Assembly: GCA_016213885.1 (NCBI GenBank)
Contig: JACQZM010000645.1
Location: forward strand, 1 to 52,085
From: Candidatus Rifleibacteriota bacterium
Lineage (GTDB): Bacteria; Muiribacteriota; UBA6191; JACPRK01; JACQZM01
DNA: 52,085 nucleotides
Direction of reading: 5' to 3'
Each line of letters begins with the position of its first letter. Within the stretch, counting starts at the first letter, position 1. The position numbers were made by a program, and so were the translations under genes. The notes beneath the pieces are model-generated. The model saw only the letters and a list, made by a program, of their open reading frames with translations, made no database searches and had not been told where the DNA came from. Positions 25,965 to 33,253 of the stretch are shown here, one piece after another.

Positions 25965-27347
25965 GTGCACAGTCTATACTGGAAGATCTTCGTGACCTTC
26001 CTCATCGTGGTCGTGGCGTCGCTGGCCGCTGGCTCGGGAGTGTTCCACCTGGCCATGGGAGCGCGGATGCCGCCGCCCAGGATGGACGTTGGCGAGGCGA
26101 TCACGACGCTGGTGGCGTTCGGGATCGAGCGGCTGGGGCGCGAGGGTCTGTCGCTCAAGCAGGCCGCGGAGTCCGTGCGGGGGCGGCTCCCGCCGCACGC
26201 GCGCTCGATGACCTTGGTCCTCGACGGCTCCGGGCAGCTCGTTTCCGGCGAGCCGGGGTTTCCCCAGGCGCTGGAGATGGCCCGACAGGCGTTGACCGGC
26301 CCCTGTCGGACGGAGACCGGTCCGCGCCGCGACGGCCGGGGCAGACCGCCGGCGGTGGCTCCCTGCGTCGCCGGCGCCGAGCGGGGCCACGTGGCCTTCG
26401 TCCTGATGCGCTGGCCCGACGAAGACTGGTGGCCGCTGGTGCTCCGTTCCACCGGAGCGGCCGCGGTCACCATGCTCCTCGTGGCTGCCCTGCTGGGTCT
26501 CCTGACGTTCCGTCTGTTGACGCGCCGCCTCACCCGGCTTCAGGTCTGCATGCGGGGAATGGCCGACGGTGATCTCACGCTGCGTATCGCGGCGCCGGGG
26601 TCCGACGAGATCGGCGACCTGGGCCGCTGGTTCAACCGGATGGCGACGCGCCTGCAGGCCGTGGTGGGTGAGCTGGCCGACACCGACCGGAAGCGCCGGC
26701 AACTCCTGGCCGACATCTCCCACGAGCTCAAGACCCCGCTGACGGTGCTCCGAGGCCAGCTGGAGGCGGTGCTCGACAACCAGGACCCGGGCAGCGCACC
26801 GCAGGTGCCGATCTCCGTGGCTCTGGAGGAGTCCGATCGGCTCGCCCTGTTGATCGAGGATCTCCTGGAGCTGGCGCGGATGCAGTCCTCGGAGTTCCGG
26901 TTGAACCGGAAGGAGGTGACGCTGCAGCGCATCGTCCAGAAGGCGCTCGATCGGTTCGGGCTGGCGGTGTTCAACCGACGTGTCCGGCTCGAGCGCGAGC
27001 TCTCTCCCGAACCGATCCGGATGAGCGTGGACCATCGGCGCATCGAACAGGTCGTGGCGAACCTGGTGCAAAACGCCCTCCACGGCGTTCACGATGGCGG
27101 CTGGATCAAGGTTTCCGTGCAGCCGCAGGGCGAAGGTGCCACCATCGAGGTCGACGACGACGGGCGAGGCATCCCTGCGGCCGAACTGCAGCACGTCTTC
27201 GAGCGGTTCCACACCGGCTCCGGCGAGGGTGGGGCCACCGGGCTGGGGCTCTCGATCGTCAAGCAACTCGTGGAAGCTCACGGTGGCACGGTCCATCTGG
27301 AGTGCCGGCCGGAGGGTGGGATCAGGGCCGTGGTCACGCTTTGCTGA
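25965..27347 (+). CDS. Membrane sensor histidine kinase (BaeS/PhoR-like)
   Basis: The 460-aa kinase has two membrane helices (~8-28, IFVTFLIVVVASLAAGSGVF, and ~160-185, AAAVTMLLVAALLGLLTFRL) enclosing a periplasmic sensor domain of about 130 residues. A HAMP linker (LTRRLTRLQVCMRGMADGDL) and a HisKA domain with H253 in ISHELKTPLTVL follow. The catalytic ATPase boxes are LVQNALHGV, VDDDGRGIP and GGATGLGLSIVKQL. The GTG start at 25965 is preceded by GGGGTGAG. It pairs with the adjacent OmpR-type regulator. The 3' end overlaps the convergent GH64 gene by 14 bases. The signal is unknown; linkage to pseudopilins suggests an envelope or surface stimulus. Confidence 0.95.
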   Translation: MHSLYWKIFVTFLIVVVASLAAGSGVFHLAMGARMPPPRMDVGEAITTLVAFGIERLGREGLSLKQAAESVRGRLPPHARSMTLVLDGSGQLVSGEPGFPQALEMARQALTGPCRTETGPRRDGRGRPPAVAPCVAGAERGHVAFVLMRWPDEDWWPLVLRSTGAAAVTMLLVAALLGLLTFRLLTRRLTRLQVCMRGMADGDLTLRIAAPGSDEIGDLGRWFNRMATRLQAVVGELADTDRKRRQLLADISHELKTPLTVLRGQLEAVLDNQDPGSAPQVPISVALEESDRLALLIEDLLELARMQSSEFRLNRKEVTLQRIVQKALDRFGLAVFNRRVRLERELSPEPIRMSVDHRRIEQVVANLVQNALHGVHDGGWIKVSVQPQGEGATIEVDDDGRGIPAAELQHVFERFHTGSGEGGATGLGLSIVKQLVEAHGGTVHLECRPEGGIRAVVTLC

Positions 27348-28296
27348 CGAAACTCGTGCTCAAGGTCGGGTCCTGACCGTAGACGTCATCCACCGGATCG
27401 GAACAGTAGTCGCAGTAGAAGACGAGCTGCCGGGCCGTGGTCCCGGTCATCCCTGGCGCGAGGAGCGGATCTCCTGGATTCAAGAACTTGAAGCTGAACT
27501 GAGGGTTCGCCGCCGGATACCGTATCGACGCCGGCTGATTGGCGACCTTCGAGTAGTAGTCCCAGCCGTTGGCGATCGCGCCGTCGAGGTAGGTCTTGAG
27601 GGCCGTGGAATCGATGGCCCCCTCCGCGATGACGTGGTTCGGGGCCAGCACGCGCAGGACGTTCCGGGTCGAGTAGCCGCCCTTCGGCTGTCCATCCGGA
27701 TCGGTCGCGGTGCCCGCGCAGGTGATGAAGCCCGTGCCCTGTCCCGGATTCCGGGCCGTTCCCCTGAAGGCGACAGGTAGCTTCGAGGTGTCCAGGAGGT
27801 CGGCCAGGATCGCCTGGCGCGAGTCGCTGAACCCGACCGGTCCGAGGGTGCCCTGCTTCGTCTTGACGCTCATGGACAGGGACAAGCTGAAGAAGTCCAC
27901 GCTGGTGATGTTGGCGTAGAGCACGTCGGTGCAGGAGTGTTCGACCTTGTCGAACGGCGTCTGCTGGGACGGGCCGAAGGGCGGACTCTGGAGTCCGGAA
28001 CCGGTGACCTTCTTGTGATCGTCCAGCGTGTTGACCAGGCCGATCTTGACCCCTTCACCGATGGAGAGGTAGATGCGGCCGGACACCATGGTGGTGGTGG
28101 GGCACGCGAACTTGAACGGCGGCTTGCCGTCGCCGCTGGCGCTCAGCTTCGACAGCTGAACGCAGTAGGCCGTCGAGCTCACGGTGCTGGAGTCGATCGG
28201 CGACGTGGCAGGGATCGGGTACGGAACCATCGTCTTCGTGTTGGCCAGGTCCAGATAGTAGAAGGTCGGCTTGTCCTTGGCGTCGTTCTGGCGCAA
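27334..28296 (-). pseudogene. GH64 (beta-1,3-glucanase-like) protein, 5'-truncated at repeat B
   Basis: The ~320 residues resemble GH64 laminarinases. Features include FYYLDLANTKTMVPYPIP, SGRIYLSIGEGV, PFDKVEHSCTDVLYANITSV followed by DFFSLSLSMSV (the catalytic Glu/Asp zone), NPGQGTGFITCAGTATDPDG and YYSKVANQP. The enzyme would cleave beta-1,3-glucans and normally be exported. Here there is no signal peptide and no ATG: the frame enters repeat B at 28297 and stops 38 bases later, and the only early start is TTG at 28296 without a ribosome site. The repeat therefore coincides with loss of the 5' end. The C-terminal half is intact and ends overlapping the histidine-kinase gene. Confidence 0.7.
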
Positions 28297-28297
28297 A

Positions 28298-28437
28298 GGA
28301 AGGATGAACCAGGGATCTTGGGGCTCGGCCTGGTGCTTTGACCCTGCGCGGAGGGTTCAGGTAGGAGTCGATTCGGGGTCCGGTTCGTCCCGGAGCTTCC
28401 GGACGGTGGTCCTGGGTGCCTCAAGGATGTGTCATGG
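28298..28437. repeat. 140-bp direct repeat, copy B
   Basis: This is the second copy of the 140-bp element at 19459-19598, in the same orientation and gap-free with about three mismatches. Its left edge coincides with the broken 5' end of the GH64 gene. Its right edge lies 50 bp beyond the stop of an IS91-type transposase relic. The position downstream of an IS91 transposase is where the oriIS end would be expected, so it may be that transposon's terminus. Confidence 0.9.
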
Positions 28438-28487
28438 CGGGTTTCGGCCTCTTCGAGGCGCGCCAAGGCCCCCCAGCCGGTCGGGTT

Positions 28488-28910
28488 TCAAGCGGCAGGG
28501 GCCTCGTTGAAGATCTCTTCGGATGCCTTCGGTGGGTGAGTCCCCGGAGAGTCAGTGGCCAGGCCCACCGACTTGAGGATCTTCCGGATGGCTGCGGGTC
28601 CGTGATCCAGGCGATTCTGGAGATGCGAGACTCGCACCTCGGACAACGAAGTACATGACCAGGAAGACGCGGGCCAGGAGCTCGGCCCAGGCCAGACGGT
28701 GGTCCCGTCGGATCGAATCCGTGAAAGCGAAGGGTGTTCATCCTCGGTCGAGGGATCAGTGCGGTCAACTTGGAAAGAAAGTCCAGAGGCTCGAAGACCA
28801 TCCCGGCCGTCCCGTCTCGCCACGTCCGCTTCATGCGAAGGACGATCCGCAGTCCCGCGCGGTCGCTCGCGTGCGTGCCCTGTCGGGCGTACAGATCGAA
28901 TCCATGACCG
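28488..28910 (-). pseudogene. IS91-family transposase relic (C-terminal part)
   Basis: The minus strand holds scattered but recognisable pieces of an IS91-type HUH (Y2) rolling-circle transposase. They are GFDLYARQGTHASDRAGL, LRMKRTWRDGTAGMVFEPLD, FLSKLTALIPRPRMNTLRFHG, RLAWAELLARVFLV, CPRCESRISRIAWITDP and AAIRKILKSVGLATDSP. In intact members these correspond to the segment after the catalytic tyrosines (LKRPWRDGTTH, PRINLxxYHG), the WAELLxRVF helix and the C-terminal CPRC zinc motif. At least two frame changes and an internal deletion are present, and the N-terminal catalytic HUH region was not found, so it is dead. It is the most informative mobile-element remnant in the window. Confidence 0.75.
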
Positions 28911-29269
28911 GGGCTCGCATGGCGCGAAGGTGGAGCGCCAGACGGCGCAGCGACGCAAGGCAGGCGGACATGTTGAGCCGAGGGAGCGCGAGTACGCCGC
29001 CGGGGCTGATGGGAATTCGCGACGGCGCCCTTTCGCAGAAGTCTCTGCATCGATGCGACTCACCGATTCGTCTCTTGTTCCGAATTCCGGCCATAGCTCA
29101 TCCCGCGCCCTTGATGATCTACGCCCTCGTGCCATCAGCGTACCCCCAAGTCGGGCCCCCTGCAGAGGGACCGGTGGCGTAGATACACGCCAGCTTGAAG
29201 TACCCCTCGCCGATTCCCTCAGGGAGCCGCATTCCGCCTCGACCGTGTTCTACCTTCCCGGAACTCGAG
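28911..29269. other. Region without a recognised gene
   Basis: This is probably further decayed IS91-derived or flanking sequence. No frame gives a domain, and the N-terminal transposase motifs were not found. The right end leads into a TATACT-containing promoter. Confidence 0.35.
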
Positions 29270-29275
29270 TATACT
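29270..29275 (+). promoter_or_regulatory. -10 promoter element TATACT
   Basis: TATACT lies 66 bases before the first ATG of the secreted-protein gene. A weak -35 candidate (GTTCTA, 17-bp spacing) precedes it. It is the best -10 match in the gap, but is supported only by position and sequence. Confidence 0.4.
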
Positions 29276-29340
29276 GCCCTCGGGCGTTCGCCTCTCGCCG
29301 TTGGCGGGGGCAATTTCGCGGCTGCCGCGCGCAAAGGGAC

Positions 29341-30111
29341 ATGGTCATGCGGAAATCGATCGTCCTCGCCGTATCGTTCTCCTTCCTCGCCACCGCGGCG
29401 CTCGCCCAGGGGTTGGCGCCCGCCGGGACCAGCGCTCCGGAGCCGATCGAGCTCGTGGGCCCGGTGGTGTCGATTCCAGCGGACCCTGGAGGTCTTTCGC
29501 CCCGGGCGATCATCGACGACGCGAAGCGTGGCCACGTGGAGGTCAAGCTGCACGCGTGTGCGTGCCTCCAGTACGGCTCGTTCACCATCTATCCAGGGGA
29601 CCGGGTGCGCGTGACCGCCGCGTACTACCACAAGGGTCTGGTCGCCACCTCGATCGCGAAGGAGGCCACGGCTGCGGCGTCTGCTCCATCGAGGGGAAAG
29701 CGCTCGATCGACGCGCGGCCGTCCGGACCGGCAGCGGCCCCGTCCCCCCCCGCGGCCGAGCAGACGCTCACCGGGACGGTTGTCATGCCCGCGGGAAAGC
29801 CCGTTCAGGGGGTGCTGGTGCTCGACGTCCGTGGGAAGCGGTTCGAGGTCATCGCCTCTCCCCGCAGGCTCGTCCGCGAACTGGGTATGCCTCTCGCCGC
29901 CGGACGGAAGCTCTCGGTTACGTGTGCTTCCGCGGCCCGAGCCGATGGACGGCTCCTGGCCTGCTCGGTCATCGATCTCGAGACCGGCAAGACCTGCAGG
30001 CTTCGGGATCCCGGAACTGGTCGCACGCTCGCGGTCGAGAGAGGAATCAAGCATCCGCCGCGACCGGGATCTCATTCTGCAAGACCATCCGCCCCCGTTG
30101 ACTCTCGATGA
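29341..30111 (+). CDS. Hypothetical exported protein, 256 aa
   Basis: The signal peptide MRKSIVLAVSFSFLATAALA, with cleavage after ALAQG, indicates export. The mature part has two similar halves. The first (~30-105) is beta-rich with EPIELVGPVVSIPADPGG and two adjacent cysteines (ACAC). The second (~145-215) begins EQTLTGTVVMPAGKPVQGVL. They are joined by a Pro/Ala-rich linker. Repeated G-x-V-V plus VLDVRGKRFEVIA motifs suggest two small OB- or carboxypeptidase-regulatory-like beta domains. No family is assigned. The ATG at 29341 or 29347 could be used; neither has a strong Shine-Dalgarno. It stands alone between IS91 debris and a kinase-type zinc-ribbon stump. Confidence 0.6.
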   Translation: MVMRKSIVLAVSFSFLATAALAQGLAPAGTSAPEPIELVGPVVSIPADPGGLSPRAIIDDAKRGHVEVKLHACACLQYGSFTIYPGDRVRVTAAYYHKGLVATSIAKEATAAASAPSRGKRSIDARPSGPAAAPSPPAAEQTLTGTVVMPAGKPVQGVLVLDVRGKRFEVIASPRRLVRELGMPLAAGRKLSVTCASAARADGRLLACSVIDLETGKTCRLRDPGTGRTLAVERGIKHPPRPGSHSARPSAPVDSR

Positions 30112-30204
30112 GATTCGACACGCTCCCGGACTCCCGGCTGCCTTGGAGCGCAGGATCGATCGGGAGAGGAGAAGCTGCCTGGTTACGTTACGCGGAGCGA
30201 TCGC

Positions 30205-30273
30205 ATGCTGACCATCGCGATATCGATCGGCTGTCCCCACTGCGGTGAGTCGTTCGAGAGCTCACGAGCGCGC
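30205..30273 (+). pseudogene. Zinc-ribbon N-terminal stump
   Basis: From the ATG at 30205 the frame reads MLTIAISIGCPHCGESFESS and then becomes arginine-rich and unlike protein. The GCPHCGESFE motif resembles the zinc ribbon that opens kinase genes here (compare GRCPSCGEPFEV at 15856). It appears to be another broken kinase or zinc-ribbon gene start. It runs into the opposite ATPase gene. The evidence is short. Confidence 0.25.
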
Positions 30274-30301
30274 CGGTGTCGCAGCAGACGGCGAGGATGG
30301 C

Positions 30302-31435
30302 TCACAACCATCGGTCCAGATGCGTCACGCATTCGGAGAACGGCACTATCTCGACACCCCGGTCGTGCCACCGGCGGGACCCCAGGTAGAGCAGGTGCAG
30401 CCTGGCCTCGGGGAAGTCCTGGCAGAATCTGCGCAGGCCGCGAAGGTCCTCCGCCCGTACCTGCTCCGTCATCTTCAGCTCGAACGCGGCCAGCCCTCGT
30501 TCACCGTACAGGACGAAATCGACCTCGTCGCCGGAGGCCGTTCGCCAGTAGTGCAGCGAGTAGCCGAGGTCCGAGTAGTCGTTGAGCGCTCGAACCTGCT
30601 GCAGGAACAGTGTCTCCAGGGCTGCGCCGGAGATCTCCTCGGGCGCATCGAGGGGTCCACGGGGACGGATCGATCGGTAGACGCCGGCATCGAAGTAATA
30701 GAACTTCGGATGGCTGACGAGGCGGCGCTTGGAGCGTTTGGTGAAGACCGGGAGCCTCACGGCGATGAGCAGGTCCTCCAGGATGCCGAAGTAGTCCTCG
30801 ACGGTCTTTGCGGACACCGAGCAGTCTCGGGCCACGGCGGCCATGTTCAACACGCAGCCCTGGGAGAAGCTGGCGACCTCCAGAAAACGGCCGAACGCCA
30901 CCACGTTTCGCGTCAGCGCCTCTTGCATGACCTCTTCCCGGAGGTAGGTCGCCACGTAGCTTTTCAGGTAGTCTCGAGGGTCCCGGCTGGTACAGGCCAT
31001 CGGAAGGCAGCCGTGCCTGAGCGCTGTTCCCAGGTCGAAGTCCTGGCCCAGCTCGAGAGCGGTGAGCGGGTGCAGGTGGCGCGTGACCGCCCGACCGGCG
31101 AGCAGGTTGACGCCGCGGCGCCGCAGCTTCCGGGCGCTCGATCCGGTCAGAACGAACCGCGTGCCCCGTGATTCGATGAGTCGATGGACCTCGTTCAAGA
31201 GCTCCGGGGCGCGCTGCACTTCGTCCACCACCACCCACCCCTGGTGAGAGACGGGAACCCGATCGCCGAGCCGCTGTGGTGCGGCCAGCAGTTCGGTGTA
31301 CACACCGTGATCGAGCATGTCGAAGAAGATCGCGTCCGGGAACTGCTGGTGCAGCCAGACCGTCTTGCCCACCCCGCGAGGGCCGAACAGGAAGAAGCTC
31401 TTGGACGGGGGACAGCCGAGCAATCGAGGATACAT
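30302..31435 (-). CDS. DUF4143-type AAA ATPase
   Basis: This 377-aa ATPase has Walker A GPRGVGKT (~19-26), Walker B VVVDEVQRAPELL and sensor 1 FVLTGSSARKL. A DUF4143-type C-terminal region has KFYYFDAGVYRSI, the nuclease-like core SGDEVDFVLYGE and the FELK motif. It is the second such ATPase in the window and clearly different in sequence from the one at 12372, so it was acquired separately. The start (ATG 31435) is preceded by an AT-rich stretch with an A6 run; AAAAAAGAGTT is a weak ribosome site. It is divergent from a Uma2 stump. Roles are not known; the family is frequent in accessory regions. Confidence 0.88.
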   Translation of the reverse strand: MYPRLLGCPPSKSFFLFGPRGVGKTVWLHQQFPDAIFFDMLDHGVYTELLAAPQRLGDRVPVSHQGWVVVDEVQRAPELLNEVHRLIESRGTRFVLTGSSARKLRRRGVNLLAGRAVTRHLHPLTALELGQDFDLGTALRHGCLPMACTSRDPRDYLKSYVATYLREEVMQEALTRNVVAFGRFLEVASFSQGCVLNMAAVARDCSVSAKTVEDYFGILEDLLIAVRLPVFTKRSKRRLVSHPKFYYFDAGVYRSIRPRGPLDAPEEISGAALETLFLQQVRALNDYSDLGYSLHYWRTASGDEVDFVLYGERGLAAFELKMTEQVRAEDLRGLRRFCQDFPEARLHLLYLGSRRWHDRGVEIVPFSECVTHLDRWL

Positions 31436-31476
31436 AACTCTTTTTTGCTGTTGAATAACGAGCTTCCGCTTCAGTT

Positions 31477-31689
31477 TTGCAGATCCGGACCGGTGGTGTC
31501 AAGCGGCAGATCTATGGGCGAGCCGGGGTGCGGGAGTACTGGCTCGTGGATCCCGAGGCACGCTCGGTGACCCTGCTCGCTCTGCGGGGCAGAGTGTATC
31601 GCGAGCCGGCCTCCGGATCGGGTGACCGCCCCCTGACCTCGGCCATCCTGGACGGTTTCACCTTCGAGCCCGCCGATCCGTGCGAGTGA
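31477..31689 (+). pseudogene. Uma2-family (DUF820) C-terminal stump
   Basis: The frame encodes KRQIYGRAGVREYWLVDPEA, then RSVTLLALRG and a short end PADPCE. It is the last third of a Uma2-type PD-(D/E)XK protein: YxRAGVxEYWxVDP is the family's most conserved stretch, followed by V-x-V-L-x-L. The N-terminal nuclease core is missing and only a TTG is available as a start. It overlaps, antisense, the last ~60 codons of the metallophosphatase ORF (stop 31512). The sense-strand conservation shows that the phosphatase tail is read-through into this debris. Confidence 0.65.
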
Positions 31690-33131
31690 GCCCAAGTGAC
31701 GAGCTCGAAGGCGCCCGGCGACCCGACCCGGTCGGCGAACGGGAACCCACGGTAGCCTGACTCCCGGGCGTCGATGACCCGGTACTCCACCCTGAAGCCG
31801 GGGTGGACCTGGTAGGTGAGAAAGCCGGTGGCCAGGGGAGCCACGACGACGGAGCCGTCGGCGAGACGCTTCCCCAGGGGAGAGCGCCTCCCCAGCCAGC
31901 ACCGGAAGCCGATCGGGTGCGGCGCGGATCCCCGGATCGTGACGGAGTCGCCGCAGGGCCCGTCGAGGGTGACCAGCGGGGCGATCTCCGGCCTGACGGC
32001 CCGGGATTGGTCCACCACCAGCACCTCGAACCGATCGTCTCCGGTCCTGACGATCAGCGGCGTGTCCCCGCTGGGCGTATGCCCCAGAGCGAGCCTCGAG
32101 ATTCCGTTTGCCAGCAGGAACCCCATGACCCGCTCGCTCGGGAGCGTCACCTTCCCCTCGCGATCGACGTTGCGTCCGTACGCCACGCTGAACTGGTTGA
32201 CGCTCCGGCCCGGCGAGCGCATCGCGTAGTCGATGAGCGGCTGCCCTGGCGGGGCGTCGCCGGGGACCGGCGCGTCGGTGGCGAGCCGCCACCGGTCCAG
32301 CTCGCGCCGGTACCATGCGGCGAGTCGCCGGACCCACTCGTCCACGGTGCCGGACCTCCTGGCTTCGACCTCTCCCGGAACAGCGCCGACGTTCTCGTCG
32401 GTGACCCCGCCGTGGGCGAACAGGGTGTTTCCCTCCCGGTGGATCGGGACGCACTGGAAGAGGTACTCCCTGAGGAGGCCGGTGGCCCGCATGTCGGCGA
32501 GGTAGCTCTCCACGATCTGCTCATCGGTCACCTCGCGGGCCGGACGACCCAGCTCGGCCGCCAGGTCTCGTCGCCTCAGCTCGAACGCCTCGGGGGCTCC
32601 CATGGTCTGCCCGAGGATCCACCTGAGCCGGTTGGCCCGGGTGTTCCACCGGGCCAGGTCGGCCGGGCGGACCGCCCCGGCTCCCGATCGCTCCCCGGCT
32701 CTCACGATCCGGTCGACCAGCCAGTCGCGCCAGTAGGTGCCGTACCTGGGGGGGCCGTCCCGCATCGCCCGGTCCGACAGCTCCGCGAGCAGCCGGATCT
32801 TGGTGATGTCCCGGTTGCCGGCGATCAGCGTCACCCGATCGGGGGCCTCCCTCTTCAGCCTGAGAAGCTCCCGGAGAACCCGGCGCTCCCCGGGGAACCG
32901 GTCGACCACGTCGCCGCCGCACACGAAGCTGGCGCCGGGCTTCAGGTGCCTGAGGCCGTCGGGGCCGGTCTCGAACGCCTCGTGGAGCGCCACGAACCGG
33001 CTCAGCTTGCCGATGGAGCCCTCGATGTCGGAGATGAAGGCGACCGGGAACCCCCCTGTCGGAGCCGGCCGTGGGCCCAGGAGCCCCAGGGCCAGCGCGC
33101 TCACGAAGCCAGCGAGCCTCGACGGAATCAT
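31512..33131 (-). CDS. Exported metallophosphatase (calcineurin-like) with read-through tail
   Basis: The ORF has a hydrophobic signal-like start (LAGFVSALALGLLGPRPAP) and calcineurin-like motifs: FISDIEGSIGKL, VCGGDVVDRFPGERRV, LIAGNRDITKIRLL, LFAHGGVTDENV and LALGHTPSGDTP, together giving the two-metal site. It is about 480 aa to near EFELVTWAHSH (~31690). The last ~60 codons to the stop at 31512 are the antisense of a Uma2 gene stump and probably not native, so the original 3' end may have been lost. The ATG at 33131 has GAGGGG about ten bases upstream and an extended -10 TGATAAGAT at 33165-33173. It is divergent from the S55 protease operon. The substrate is unknown. Confidence 0.85.
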   Translation of the reverse strand: MIPSRLAGFVSALALGLLGPRPAPTGGFPVAFISDIEGSIGKLSRFVALHEAFETGPDGLRHLKPGASFVCGGDVVDRFPGERRVLRELLRLKREAPDRVTLIAGNRDITKIRLLAELSDRAMRDGPPRYGTYWRDWLVDRIVRAGERSGAGAVRPADLARWNTRANRLRWILGQTMGAPEAFELRRRDLAAELGRPAREVTDEQIVESYLADMRATGLLREYLFQCVPIHREGNTLFAHGGVTDENVGAVPGEVEARRSGTVDEWVRRLAAWYRRELDRWRLATDAPVPGDAPPGQPLIDYAMRSPGRSVNQFSVAYGRNVDREGKVTLPSERVMGFLLANGISRLALGHTPSGDTPLIVRTGDDRFEVLVVDQSRAVRPEIAPLVTLDGPCGDSVTIRGSAPHPIGFRCWLGRRSPLGKRLADGSVVVAPLATGFLTYQVHPGFRVEYRVIDARESGYRGFPFADRVGSPGAFELVTWAHSHGSAGSKVKPSRMAEVRGRSPDPEAGSRYTLPRRASRVTERASGSTSQYSRTPARP

Positions 33132-33164
33132 CGTTCATCACCCCTCGCGCCGGTGCGGGTCGAC

Positions 33165-33173
33165 ATCTTATCA
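33165..33173 (-). promoter_or_regulatory. Extended -10 promoter of the metallophosphatase gene
   Basis: TGATAAGAT on the minus strand (TG, one base, TAAGAT) lies 34-42 bases before the metallophosphatase start. With the plus-strand element at 33213-33221 it makes a divergent promoter pair about 40 bp apart. Confidence 0.5.
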
Positions 33174-33212
33174 GACAGCCGGACGATTCGCCTGCCCAAC
33201 GGCGGTTCGTGA

Positions 33213-33221
33213 TGCTACAAT
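33213..33221 (+). promoter_or_regulatory. Extended -10 promoter of the S55 protease operon
   Basis: TGCTACAAT (TG, one base, TACAAT) lies 33 bases before the ATG at 33254. Transcription from it would start after the earlier ATG at 33212, which favours 33254 or 33278 as the true start of the S55 gene. Confidence 0.55.
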
Positions 33222-33253
33222 GCGGCGAGATCCCTACCTCCAGAGCTCCACCC

